Assembly: GCA_027492585.1 (NCBI GenBank)
Contig: JAPUEK010000033.1
Location: forward strand, 29,543 to 93,542
DNA length: 64,000 nucleotides
Direction: 5' to 3'
From: Paracoccaceae bacterium
GTDB taxonomy: Bacteria > Pseudomonadota > Alphaproteobacteria > Rhodobacterales > Rhodobacteraceae
How positions within the stretch are numbered: position 1 is the first letter of the stretch; each line of letters opens with the position of its first letter. A program made the position numbers and the translations under genes. Below, one piece after another: positions 25,643 to 33,796 of the stretch. The notes beneath the pieces are model-generated. The model made no database searches and was not told the origin of the DNA. It saw nothing but the letters and a program-made list of their open reading frames with translations.

Positions 25643-26771
25643 TCCTCGTTTCCTGCAAATCCACTTCCTTGCCCCGTATACCGCGGCGCTCCTGAACCGC
25701 GACGATGCCGGGCTGGCCAAGCGGTTGCCCTATGGCGGCACCCTACGCACCCGCGTCAGTTCGCAATGCCTCAAGCGGCACTGGCGGCTGGCGGAAGACC
25801 CCCACGCGCTCGGCCGGATCGCGGGCGCGAGCGATGCCTTCCGCTCGCGCGAGACCATCGACCGCAAGGTTCTGGCCGGTCTGACGGATCAGGTGGACGA
25901 AACCGTCCTGAAACCGATCCGCGAGGCGCTGCTGGTTGCCGTCTATGGCGACAAGGGCGCGGACAAGAAATCCCGCCAGACCCTGCTGCTGGGTGAGGTG
26001 GAGGTGGCCTACCTGGCCTCCGAGGCGAAACGGCTGGTTGCCGAAGCGGCGGGCGACGGCAAGGCGGCGCAGGAGATCGCCAAGGATTGGCTGAAGGCCC
26101 ACAAGGCCAATCTGAAGGCCCTGAGCGAAGGCGCCAAACTCCCCGGCGGCCTGACAGGCGCCCTGTTCGGCCGCATGGTCACTTCGGACCCGCGCGCCAA
26201 TATCGACGCGCCGGTGCATGTCGCCCATGCCTTCACCGTCCATGCCGAAGAGGCCGAAAGCGACTATTTCATCGCCGCCGACGATCTGGCGCGGGACGAG
26301 GACACCGGCGCCGACACCATTCAGGAAACCGAACTGACCTCGGGGCTGTTCTACGGCTATGTCGTCGTCGACATCCCCGGACTGATCGCCAATCTCGGCG
26401 GCGATACAGCACTTGCGGGCGAGGTGCTGCACAACCTCCTGTATCTCATCGCCGAAGTGTCGCCCGGGGCCAAGCTCGGCTCGACCGCCCCCTATTCCCG
26501 CGCCTCCTTCCTGCTGGTCGAGGCGGGCGACCGCCAGCCGCGCTCGCTGGCCGAGGCTTTCCGCGAGGCCTGCGCCGCCAGCACGGGTCCCGCTGTCGCC
26601 CGGCTCACCACGCATCTTCAGGCGCTGGACGCGGCTTACGCCACGGGCGAGACGCGCCGGGTGATGACGCTGGCCAATGCCGGGGTTCCGGGTGCCGAGC
26701 GCGGGTCGCTTGCCGATCTGGCAGGCTTTGCGCGGGCGCTGCCCGGGCAGCTGGCGGAAAGCGCGGCATGA
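25635..26771 (+). CDS. casC: Cascade backbone subunit Cas7e/CasC
   Basis: 378 residues, ATG 25635. 'FLQIHFLAPYTAALLNRDDAGLAKRLPYGGTLRTRVSSQCLKRHWR' is the classic Cas7e N-terminus (RAMP fold), and 'DAPVHVAHAFTVHAEEAESDYFIAADDL' the middle signature. The C-terminal 'PPYSRASFLLVEAGDRQPRSLAEAF' equivalent is present. Six copies form the crRNA filament in Cascade. It overlaps casB and cas5 by a few bases on either side. Confidence 0.95.
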   Translation: MADPRFLQIHFLAPYTAALLNRDDAGLAKRLPYGGTLRTRVSSQCLKRHWRLAEDPHALGRIAGASDAFRSRETIDRKVLAGLTDQVDETVLKPIREALLVAVYGDKGADKKSRQTLLLGEVEVAYLASEAKRLVAEAAGDGKAAQEIAKDWLKAHKANLKALSEGAKLPGGLTGALFGRMVTSDPRANIDAPVHVAHAFTVHAEEAESDYFIAADDLARDEDTGADTIQETELTSGLFYGYVVVDIPGLIANLGGDTALAGEVLHNLLYLIAEVSPGAKLGSTAPYSRASFLLVEAGDRQPRSLAEAFREACAASTGPAVARLTTHLQALDAAYATGETRRVMTLANAGVPGAERGSLADLAGFARALPGQLAESAA

Positions 26772-27433
26772 TGCACCGCTGGCTGCATCTGCGCCTGACC
26801 GCCCCGCTGCTGGCCTTTGGCGGCGTTGCGGTCGATCAGGTCGGGCCGACGCGGGATTTCCCCTCGGCCTCGGCCCTGACCGGCCTTTTGGCCAATGCCC
26901 TCGGGCTGCGCCGCGAGGACTGGCAGGCGCATCAGGCCCTTCAGAACCGGCTGATCTTCGGCGCGGTGAATGCCCGGCAGGGCCGCCCGCTGACCGACAA
27001 CCAGAATGCCAAGCTGGAAGCCAATGATCGCGGCTGGACCACCTGGGGCAGCCCCGATGAGCGTGCCGGTGCGAGCTATGACAGTCCCCACCGCCGCCGC
27101 CGAGACTATCTGGCCGATCACGATTGCCATGTCGTGCTGCGCCTGACCGATGATGCGGCGCCGGACCTCGACCGTCTCGCCGCTGCTCTGGACCGTCCGG
27201 CCCGCCCGCTGTTTCTCGGCCGCAAGCCCTGCCTGCCCAGCGGTCCCTTGCTGCAAGGGCTGCTCACCGCCGATACGGTTCGTGCGGCATTGGCGGCGAC
27301 CGGCCAGACCGGAACCGCGCTCTGGCCCGCCGAGGAAGGCGCCGGCACGATGACGGAGCGTGCGGATCTGCGGGCCTGGCGCAACGGCTATCATGCCGGC
27401 AGCCGCCGGGTCAGCCTGGGGAAAATCGCATGA
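26768..27433 (+). CDS. casD: Cascade subunit Cas5e/CasD
   Basis: 221 residues, ATG 26768 within an ATGA overlap with the cas7 stop; a second ATG follows at once. The RAMP N-terminus 'LHLRLTAPLLAFGGVAVDQVGPTRDFPSASALTGLLANALG' and glycine-rich 'ARPLFLGRKPCLPSGPLL' are diagnostic of Cas5e. It binds the 5' handle of the crRNA. It is co-translated with Cas7 and Cas6e. Confidence 0.94.
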   Translation: MMHRWLHLRLTAPLLAFGGVAVDQVGPTRDFPSASALTGLLANALGLRREDWQAHQALQNRLIFGAVNARQGRPLTDNQNAKLEANDRGWTTWGSPDERAGASYDSPHRRRRDYLADHDCHVVLRLTDDAAPDLDRLAAALDRPARPLFLGRKPCLPSGPLLQGLLTADTVRAALAATGQTGTALWPAEEGAGTMTERADLRAWRNGYHAGSRRVSLGKIA

Positions 27434-28176
27434 GCCTGCACCTCGTCGAACTGCCGGTCGATCTGCGACAACTGCATCTTTGGGCCGGCAGCCGGCAGAC
27501 ACCGGGGGGCGGGTCGGATGAGGGGCTCACCCTGCATCACCTGCTGGGCGAGGTCTTCGGCCCCGGCGTGCTGCAACCTTTCCGCCTGATGGTTGCCCCC
27601 GGCGCGAGGCAAGGCACGCTCTTCGCCTATGCGGGCCGTGATGCGAATGCCCTGCGCCAGAGCGCCGGGCTGAGCCAGACCCCCTCGGAGGCTGCGGCCA
27701 TCCGGCTGGATCGCCTCCGCTCCATCCCCCGGCCGGACACGACCTGGCAACCGGGGCAGCGTATCGGCTTTGACCTGCGGATGCGCCCTGTGGTGCGGCT
27801 GGCATCGCCGCTGTCCGGCCGGACCGGAGACGGCCAGCCCCTCACCTTCCGCAAAGGGGCGGAGGTGGATGCCTTCCTCGCCCGTGTCCTGCGGGACGAG
27901 GAGGTGACGCGCGAAGCGGTCTATCTGGACTGGCTGGCCGCGCGGCTGGCGCCCGGCGCCGAACTGGGCCGGGAAACCAGCCGTCTGACCAGCTTTCGCC
28001 GGGAGATCGCGGTGCGGAACGGACGCCGAATCGAGGGGCCGGATGCGACAGTGCATGGCACGCTGACCGTCACCGATGCCGCCGCCTTTGCCCGGCTGCT
28101 GGCAGGCGGCATCGGGCGTCACCGCAGTTACGGCTATGGTATGCTGCTGCTGCGCCCGCCGCAGGGACCACGCTGA
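27430..28176 (+). CDS. casE: CRISPR RNA endonuclease Cas6e/CasE
   Basis: 248 residues, ATG 27430 in an ATGA overlap. It has the tandem ferredoxin-like layout of Cas6e, with the N-terminal histidine in 'DEGLTLHHLLGEVFG' (about residues 30-44), and ends in the glycine-rich loop 'LLAGGIGRHRSYGYGMLLL'. Cas6e cuts the pre-crRNA at the base of the repeat stem and stays bound to the 3' hairpin. The repeat here has the matching CCCCGC/GCGGGG stem. All expected motifs are present. Confidence 0.93.
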   Translation: MSLHLVELPVDLRQLHLWAGSRQTPGGGSDEGLTLHHLLGEVFGPGVLQPFRLMVAPGARQGTLFAYAGRDANALRQSAGLSQTPSEAAAIRLDRLRSIPRPDTTWQPGQRIGFDLRMRPVVRLASPLSGRTGDGQPLTFRKGAEVDAFLARVLRDEEVTREAVYLDWLAARLAPGAELGRETSRLTSFRREIAVRNGRRIEGPDATVHGTLTVTDAAAFARLLAGGIGRHRSYGYGMLLLRPPQGPR

Positions 28177-29054
28177 TGCTCAAGGGCAGGCTCGGCCTCG
28201 ACAGCGCCAAGGTGCCCCATGCCGACCGAGCGGGCTGTCTTTACCTCGCGCGCGGGGCGCTCACGGCGCGGGATGGCACGCTGGCCTTCCTGCAAGGACA
28301 GACCACCGAGGCGGATGCGTTGCAGCCGGGCGACTATGCCATCCCGCTGCAAGGCGTGTCGATCATCCTGCTCGGACCGGGCTCGACGGTCAGCCACGAC
28401 GCGCTGCGGCTTCTGGCTCATGCCCGCACCGCCCTCGCCGCCGTCGGCGAGGATGGGGTGCGCTTCTATACCGCGCCGCCGATGATCCCCGACCGCTCGG
28501 GTCTTGCCCGGCTTCAGGCGCGGATCTGGGCAGACGACGATCTTCGGATCATGACGGCCCGGCGCATGTATGCCGTCCGTCTGGGCGAGATTCTGCCCCA
28601 TGCCGATCTTGATGTCCTGCGCGGGATCGAGGGCGCGCGGATGAAGCAGACCTATGCCCTGCACGCACAGCGCATCGGCATCGACTGGCAGGGCCGCCGC
28701 TATGACCGCAGCACTCCGATGGGGGCCGACCTGCCCAATCAGGCGCTGAACCATGCCGCCTCGGCCATCGAGGCCGCCGCCGCCATCGCCGTCTGCGCCA
28801 CCGCCACCATTCCGCAGCTCGGCTTCATCCACGAGGACCCGGGCCAGAGCTTCGTTCTGGACATCGCCGATCTCTGGCGCGATCCGGTGACGATCCCCTG
28901 CGCCTTCAAGGCGGCCAGGATCGCGCTCGACCGGCCCGGCGAGAATGTCGAACGCCTCGCCCGTCGCCTGACCGGAGAGACCATCGCCCTCAAGGGCGTG
29001 ATCCCGGCGATGATCGAGCGGATCAAGGCACTGATCGAGGGGCGCGATCCCTGA
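28176..29054 (+). CDS. cas1: CRISPR integrase Cas1e
   Basis: 292 residues, start ATG 28176 (TGATG overlap with cas6e). Catalytic residues align with E. coli E141/H208/D221: Glu152 in 'LRGIEGARMK', His219 in 'GFIHEDPG', and Asp229/Asp232 in 'SFVLDIADLWR'. It forms the Cas1-Cas2 complex that inserts new spacers. The gene itself is intact. Because cas2 next to it seems frameshifted, adaptation may be impaired. Confidence 0.95.
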   Translation: MLKGRLGLDSAKVPHADRAGCLYLARGALTARDGTLAFLQGQTTEADALQPGDYAIPLQGVSIILLGPGSTVSHDALRLLAHARTALAAVGEDGVRFYTAPPMIPDRSGLARLQARIWADDDLRIMTARRMYAVRLGEILPHADLDVLRGIEGARMKQTYALHAQRIGIDWQGRRYDRSTPMGADLPNQALNHAASAIEAAAAIAVCATATIPQLGFIHEDPGQSFVLDIADLWRDPVTIPCAFKAARIALDRPGENVERLARRLTGETIALKGVIPAMIERIKALIEGRDP

Positions 29055-29345
29055 TGCCCCTGACGATGATCGTGACCCGTGATGTCGAGGCGCTACCGCG
29101 GCTTTCTCACCTCGGTGATGCTGGAGATTGCGCCGGGCGTCCATGTCGCCCCCGAGATGTCGGCCGGCGTCCGCGGACGGGTCTGGTCGGTGATGACCGA
29201 CTGGTGGACGGCGCTCGGCCGCGGCGCGCTGATCATGGTCTGGCGTGACACGGGCGCGACCGGAAACCTGAGGATCGAGACCCTGGGCGAGCCGCCCAAG
29301 GAGATCGTCGACGCGGACGGAGTTTTGCTCGTCAAGCGTGCGTAA
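29054..29345 (+). pseudogene. cas2: Cas2e with an apparent 2-nt frameshift
   Basis: From ATG 29054 the frame gives 'MPLTMIVTRDVEA', the first beta strand of Cas2e, but then turns into unrelated residues and stops at 29246-29248. The rest of Cas2e ('RYRGFLTSVMLEIAPGVHV' to 'VDADGVLLVKRA') is intact in another frame, ending at 29345. The switch falls at GAGGCGCTACCG near 29088-29096, where an extra GC would restore one continuous protein of about 96 residues. A late start (GTG 29079/ATG 29082) would lack strand 1. Either a real inactivating deletion, a programmed shift, or a sequencing error. Confidence 0.85.
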
Positions 29346-29408
29346 GGAAAAAATACTCGCGCGTGGGCTCTTTGACATTGCTGGAAATTCAATGTAGTAG
29401 CCGAGAGA
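29346..29408 (+). promoter_or_regulatory. CRISPR leader with sigma70-type promoter
   Basis: The 63 nt between cas2 and the first repeat are AT-rich relative to the surroundings. TTGACA (29372-29377), a 17-nt spacer and TAGTAG (29395-29400) make a good sigma70-like promoter that would start transcription about where the first repeat begins (29409). The leader side agrees with the degenerate repeat lying at the far end of the array. Confidence 0.65.
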
Positions 29409-29742
29409 GGCTCCCCCGCACTCGCGGGGATAGACCCTGGCTCCCTTCGTCATGCCGACTTCGCAGTGCGACTCCCCCGCACTCGCGGGGATAGACCCGA
29501 CCTCTCAGATGTGATCGAGGCTGGCGTTGTGGCTCCCCCGCACCCGCGGGGATAGACCCAGGTATACCCATACCGAATTGGCACTGCCTATGGCTCCCCC
29601 GCACTCGCGGGGATAGACCTTTGATCCTGAAGGCGTTGATCGCCTTGTCGCCGGCTCCCCCGCACCCGCGGGGATAGACCCGGCGACGGCAGCTTTACGG
29701 CTGCGGGCGGCACGGCTCCCCCGTACCCGCGGGGATAGGCCC
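29409..29742 (+). CRISPR. Type I-E CRISPR array, six repeats and five 32-nt spacers
   Basis: Repeats (29 nt) start at 29409, 29470, 29531, 29592, 29653 and 29714. All spacers are 32 nt. The consensus begins GGCTCCCCCGC and ends GCGGGGATAGACCC, with loop ACTC or ACCC. The stem CCCCGC/GCGGGG is Cas6e-type. Variation is unusual: repeat 2 begins GA, repeats 3 and 5 have ACCC, repeat 4 ends in T, repeat 6 has TACCC and AGGCCC. Only repeat 6, at the leader-distal end, would be expected to drift. By eye I found no match of any spacer inside this window. Confidence 0.97.
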
Positions 29743-30090
29743 CCGTGTGGGGCATGTCTGGCAGGGCGTCGGGGAACCGCGCCTGGCGATCAGGCCTGAC
29801 CCGCCTTCACAACATGATCAGTTCCGGCGGCTCGGGCCCTGATCGCCGACTGCCGGGTAGGGCAATGTTGCCGCCGATAGGGGGGCGGTTTTGGGTGCCT
29901 GTTGGCACTATCGGCGGAAGATTGCACGGGCTCCGCATGGCAGAGGGAATGGCCTCTGCCAGTCAAACCTTCTCCGGCATGGAAATATCGGCGTCGTCCC
30001 AGGCGCCATCGGACCCCTCGCACGCGGGAAGTGGCCGCTCATGAAAACGCGGGGACCCCCTCCCCCCGCCTGCCGCTCATCGGCCCCCCT
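29743..30090. other. 348-nt spacer with two strong inverted repeats
   Basis: No gene is seen. CCGCCGATAG (29871-29880) is inverted exactly as CTATCGGCGG (29908-29917) with a 27-nt loop. TGGCAGAGG (29938-29946) is inverted as CCTCTGCCA (29953-29961) with a 6-nt loop and resembles the palindrome at 8077-8100. The region ends at the stop of the leftward glycosyltransferase gene, so these may serve as terminators for it or for the array transcript. Confidence 0.55.
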
Positions 30091-30999
30091 TCAGAACACC
30101 GAGGCGAAACGCTCCGGCAGGCGGTAAAGCTCCTTCGTGCGTCCGCCGCCCCAGAAGGCCACCTTGTCGTCGTGAAGAAGCTGCTGCCCCTCCACCATCT
30201 TGCGGCGGAACTCCGGCAGTTCGGCGTCCTCGCGCACCGGCCTGCCGGCGGCGAGCTTGCGGAAATTCTCCAGATCCTTGCCCCAGGCATGGCCGACCGT
30301 GGCCGGGTCCTTCTCCCCGGTCATGATCTCGCGCATCTCCTTGCGCCCGCCGAGCCTTTCGCTGGCGATGTCGAAGTCGAAGAACCGCAGGTGCAGCAGG
30401 TAAAGATGCGGGTCGAGCGCGCGCGGCAGGTGGTTGTTGGCATGGCCGCCGATGGTGAAGGCCACATCCTTGCGGATGATGCAGGGCTTGGAATAATTCG
30501 CATTGGCGCGGAACACCCGTCGCCGCGCGAGGATCGGCTCGCCCGCCACGATCGGCTCCGGCTCCACCTCCGGGTTGTGGATCAGCTCGATCGCAAAGGG
30601 GCAGAGCGATTTCGGCACCCCCGCCCCCTCGAACCGGCGCATGTATTCCACCAGATCGGTCCCCACCTGCGGATCGAGGATCACCACCTCATCGACATCG
30701 CCGACGAAGAGCCAGTTGTAATAGCGCAGCATCCCCGAGGCGAATTGCGAAATCAGGTTCCACCGCCGCCGATCCAGCCGGAAAAGCTGCGGATCGCGCG
30801 GCAGGCGGATGACGTTGCAGCCCTCGGCGATGCGCGCATGTTCGGGATCGCCGCCATGGCTCAGGACGTAAAGATGCTGGCGGCCGAATTGTTTCCCGTA
30901 GTGATCCACCCAGCGTTGAAGGAAGAGGTAATCCTTGTAGGCCATGGTGATCGCGCCGCAGGGCGCCTTGGTCGGGTCCATGATCGCGCGCTGCGCCAT
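30091..30999 (-). CDS. Glycosyltransferase, family 2/92-like (Glyco_tranf_2_4)
   Basis: 302 residues. 'AITMAYKDYLFLQRWVDHYGKQFGRQHLYVLSHGGDPEH' is the N-terminal pattern of this family, and the metal-binding DxD is 'WLFVGDVDEVVILDPQVG' (about residues 93-111). 'GGHANNHLPRALDPHLYLLHLRFFDFD' follows. The C-terminus 'YRLPERFASVF' matches that of the paralog at 34814-35704. It is transcribed away from the rest of the cluster and has no membrane segment, so it is a cytosolic enzyme with an unknown glycan acceptor. Confidence 0.8.
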   Translation of the reverse strand: MAQRAIMDPTKAPCGAITMAYKDYLFLQRWVDHYGKQFGRQHLYVLSHGGDPEHARIAEGCNVIRLPRDPQLFRLDRRRWNLISQFASGMLRYYNWLFVGDVDEVVILDPQVGTDLVEYMRRFEGAGVPKSLCPFAIELIHNPEVEPEPIVAGEPILARRRVFRANANYSKPCIIRKDVAFTIGGHANNHLPRALDPHLYLLHLRFFDFDIASERLGGRKEMREIMTGEKDPATVGHAWGKDLENFRKLAAGRPVREDAELPEFRRKMVEGQQLLHDDKVAFWGGGRTKELYRLPERFASVF

Positions 31000-31187
31000 T
31001 GCAAGATTTCCAAGTCAGGGAACGGGTTATGCTAACATGCCCTCCGCGAAAACTTCAAGTTGACAGAGACGGGCCTGCGTTTCATGCAGGCAGGAGGCCG
31101 GAAAACTGTTGACGTTCCATAAACAATCCCGACCGTAGTGTTACCGGGTAAAGGGGCCGTGCCGCCCCGCGCAGAAAGACCAGACCG

Positions 31188-32279
31188 ATGCCGCATCCCT
31201 ATGAGACCCTGCCCGAGGACCGCTTCTGGCGCACCGCCGTCGCCGAACGGCAGCCGCTTGAGATCGAAGGGCTCTGGCAGCCGAAGTTCCGCATCAAGGC
31301 GCGCAACCGGATCGTGACGGCGGGCTCCTGCTTTGCCCAGCATTTCAGCCGGGCGCTCGTGGCGCGCGGCTATCGTTGGACCGATCTCGAACCGGGGCCG
31401 GAGGGGCTGACGCCCGAGCAGCGCCATGATTACCACTACGGCACCTTCAGCTTCCGCACCGGCAACATCTATACGCCGAAGATGCTGCGCCAATGGCTCG
31501 AATGGGCCTTCGGCGTGCAACCCGTGCCGGAGGATGTCTGGGAAACGGATGGCCGCTTCTACGACCCTTTCCGGCCGGGGGTGGAGCCGGGCGGGTTTGA
31601 AAGCCTCGCCGAATTGCGGGCCTCCCGCGACGGGACGCTGGCGGCGATCCGCAAGGCGGTCGAGGTCGCGCAGGTTTTCGTCTTCACCATGGGCCTGACC
31701 GAGGCCTGGCAGAACAAGGCGACCGGCACAGAATATGCCGTCTGCCCCGGCACCGTGGCGGGGGAGTTCGACGCGGAGCGCCATGTCTTCGTCAACCACC
31801 GCTACGGCGACCTTCTGGGCGATCTTCTTTCTGCCATCCGGCTGATGCGCCAGCAGAACCGCGGGCTGAACGTTCTGCTCACCGTCTCGCCGGTGCCGCT
31901 GACCGCGACCGCCTCCGGCCAGCATGTGCTGACCGCGACGAGCGCGTCGAAATCCATCCTGCGCGCCGTCGCCGCGGCCGCCTGCGAGGGGAGGGCCAAT
32001 GTCGATTATTTTCCCTCTTATGAGATCATCACCCATCCGGTCTATCGCGGCCAGTTCTTCGCGCCGAACCAGCGGTCGGTGCTGCCCGCCGGGGTCGATC
32101 ATGTGATGGCGAGCTTCTTCCGCGATCAGGCGGCGCGGTTCGAGGGCAAGGAACCGGGGCGCAAGGCCCCCCCCGCCCCGGACCCCGAGGCCGCGATCCC
32201 CGAGCCGGACGGCGATCTCGACGAAGAAGCCGAACTGCGTTGCGAGGAAGAAATCCTCGCGGCCTTCGCACCGCGCTGA
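31188..32279 (+). CDS. GSCFA domain protein
   Basis: 363 residues. The family motif is 'RNRIVTAGSCFAQHFSRAL' (about residues 40-58), followed by 'DYHYGTFSFRTGNIYTPKMLRQWLEWAFG', 'VFTMGLTEAWQNK' and 'VSPVPLTAT'. The C-terminal tail (from about 325) is acidic and low in complexity. GSCFA proteins are SGNH-hydrolase-like and often lie near capsule or glycan genes; their reaction is not well established. It starts the rightward cluster 13 nt upstream of the next gene. Confidence 0.85.
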   Translation: MPHPYETLPEDRFWRTAVAERQPLEIEGLWQPKFRIKARNRIVTAGSCFAQHFSRALVARGYRWTDLEPGPEGLTPEQRHDYHYGTFSFRTGNIYTPKMLRQWLEWAFGVQPVPEDVWETDGRFYDPFRPGVEPGGFESLAELRASRDGTLAAIRKAVEVAQVFVFTMGLTEAWQNKATGTEYAVCPGTVAGEFDAERHVFVNHRYGDLLGDLLSAIRLMRQQNRGLNVLLTVSPVPLTATASGQHVLTATSASKSILRAVAAAACEGRANVDYFPSYEIITHPVYRGQFFAPNQRSVLPAGVDHVMASFFRDQAARFEGKEPGRKAPPAPDPEAAIPEPDGDLDEEAELRCEEEILAAFAPR

Positions 32280-32292
32280 GGAGGGGAGGGCT

Positions 32293-33021
32293 ATGCAGAA
32301 ACTCGCGGTTTTCGGGGACAGCAACTATGCCTGCATCCGGCAGGCCCATTCGCAGGGGCTGGCGGATGTCAGCGGGGCGGAGATCGAATACTGGGGCCAT
32401 GTCGGCAGCCGGTTCAACTTTCTTGACTTCAGGGACGGGGCCATCGTCCCGAAGGATGATTTCACCGCGCAGCGCTTTGCGAAGTTCAACGAAAAGGGGC
32501 GGACTTTCCTGCCGGCGGCCGATTTCGACATGATCTTCTTCATGGGCGCGCGGATCGACGTGACGCGGCTGATGATCACCCTCCTGCGGCAGGCGGACGG
32601 GCCGTTCGTCAGCACCGGGCTGAAGCGGCGGATGGTGCGCGACCGGCTCTCCTCGCTGATGGCCTATCGCTTTGCCAAGGGCTTTGCCGCGACGAAGACG
32701 GCGCGGATCGTGATTTCCCCCGTCCCCTTCCCGACGCTCGGCTATGCCGGTCTGGACGAGGTGCTGACCCCCGCCGTCCGGGCTGCGGGACCGCAGGCGC
32801 GGGCCGAACTCTGGGCGCTGATCGCCGAGGAGGCGGCGGCGGATGGCGTGACGCTTCTGCCCCAGCCGGAGGAAACCGTGGTCGAGGGGATCTTCTCCTC
32901 CCCCGATTTCGCCGTGGACCGCTTCTTCGAGCGCAATGATTATGCCCACCGCAATGCCGCCTATGGGGCGCTGATGCTGGATCGGGTCATGACGCTCCTG
33001 CGTCAGGGGGCTCCGGCATGA
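32293..33021 (+). CDS. Hypothetical protein, possible SGNH/GDSL-like fold
   Basis: 242 residues with a very strong ribosome site (GGAGGGGAGG) before ATG 32293. It begins 'MQKLAVFGDSNYACIRQAHSQG', whose GDSN resembles block I of SGNH hydrolases, and later has 'FDMIFFMGARIDV' and 'HRNAAYGALMLDRVMTLL', where a late DxxH is not clear. I do not recognise a named family. Its position next to the GSCFA protein (also SGNH-like) suggests a related esterase or transferase on a surface glycan. Confidence 0.55.
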   Translation: MQKLAVFGDSNYACIRQAHSQGLADVSGAEIEYWGHVGSRFNFLDFRDGAIVPKDDFTAQRFAKFNEKGRTFLPAADFDMIFFMGARIDVTRLMITLLRQADGPFVSTGLKRRMVRDRLSSLMAYRFAKGFAATKTARIVISPVPFPTLGYAGLDEVLTPAVRAAGPQARAELWALIAEEAAADGVTLLPQPEETVVEGIFSSPDFAVDRFFERNDYAHRNAAYGALMLDRVMTLLRQGAPA

Positions 33022-33043
33022 GAGGGGTCGGAAAGGACGCGCC

Positions 33044-33796
33044 ATGCTGCATCTGAGCCGATCCCTGCCGCCCGCCATCCTGATCGGCGGCGAAGGTGCG
33101 GCCCTTGCCGAGACGCTGGCCCCGATGGCCGCGGTCTGGTTCGCCGCCCGCCCCGAAAGCGTTGTGCGCGCCGAGATGGGCATGATCGGCTGGTGCGCGC
33201 AGAACGGCGCTCTGGCCGGGCCGATCCCGCCCAATCAGGGCAACAGCCGCTTCACCGCCACCGCCCCCGCCGGTTTCGACTTCGAGACCGGGGTGCATTG
33301 CGGCCTCTGCCTGCCGCAAGTCGCCCCCTCGGCGGCGCGCTTCACCGTGGCGATGCGCTATTCGGCGGCGGAAAGCGATCCGCGCACGCTTCTGTCCGTC
33401 AACACCGGGCAGGCCAACAACATGATCTTCCTGTCGGAGGCGGACGGGTTGCTGACCGCAAAGGATCGCGGCAACGGCATCTCGGCGGAGCTGCGCGCGC
33501 CGCTGCGCGGGGCCGAGCCGCATCTGGCGGTGATCTCCTTCACCGGGCGCAGCCTGATCCTGTCGCTTGACGGGCGCAGCACCACGGTCGAGGGGCGGGC
33601 GGCGGGCATGGACCTGCCGGCCGATCTGTTCATCGGCTGCCGTTCCACCCGCTCCGGGCTGCACAAGACCCTCGGTGCGGCGCGCATCCATGATGTGATC
33701 TTCTGGCCGGACCGGGCGCTGCTCCATTCCGATGCCCCTGCCGATCATGCCTGCCGGCAGGCGCTCGACCGTTATCACCGATGGTCGATGCGATGA
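33044..33796 (+). CDS. Hypothetical protein with concanavalin/LamG-like features
   Basis: 250 residues, ATG 33044. The part from about residue 85 is beta-rich: 'GVHCGLCLPQVAPSAARFTVAMRYSAAESDPRTLLSVNT', 'HLAVISFTGRSLILSLDGRSTTVEG' and 'LFIGCRSTRSGLHKTLGAARIHDVIFWP'. This order of strands resembles LamG/concanavalin-like lectin domains. The N-terminal part is alanine-rich and not recognised. There is no signal peptide. It overlaps the next gene by 4 nt. Function is unknown, probably carbohydrate- or protein-binding. Confidence 0.55.
   Translation: MLHLSRSLPPAILIGGEGAALAETLAPMAAVWFAARPESVVRAEMGMIGWCAQNGALAGPIPPNQGNSRFTATAPAGFDFETGVHCGLCLPQVAPSAARFTVAMRYSAAESDPRTLLSVNTGQANNMIFLSEADGLLTAKDRGNGISAELRAPLRGAEPHLAVISFTGRSLILSLDGRSTTVEGRAAGMDLPADLFIGCRSTRSGLHKTLGAARIHDVIFWPDRALLHSDAPADHACRQALDRYHRWSMR

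Noticed and set aside
4194..29742. MuA/MuB plus CRISPR arrays in one window as a CRISPR-guided transposon
   Set aside because: The Mu genes end at 8054 with normal Mu-type context, while the I-E locus 13 kb further on has its own cas3, cas1 and cas2 and no transposition proteins. Nothing links them except proximity and the orphan repeats, which lie outside the element.
29409..29742. Self-targeting spacers against the neighbouring Mu-like prophage
   Set aside because: I compared the five spacers with the prophage by eye and saw only short chance matches (for example GATCGCCTTG near 4127). A proper search against the full prophage is still needed.
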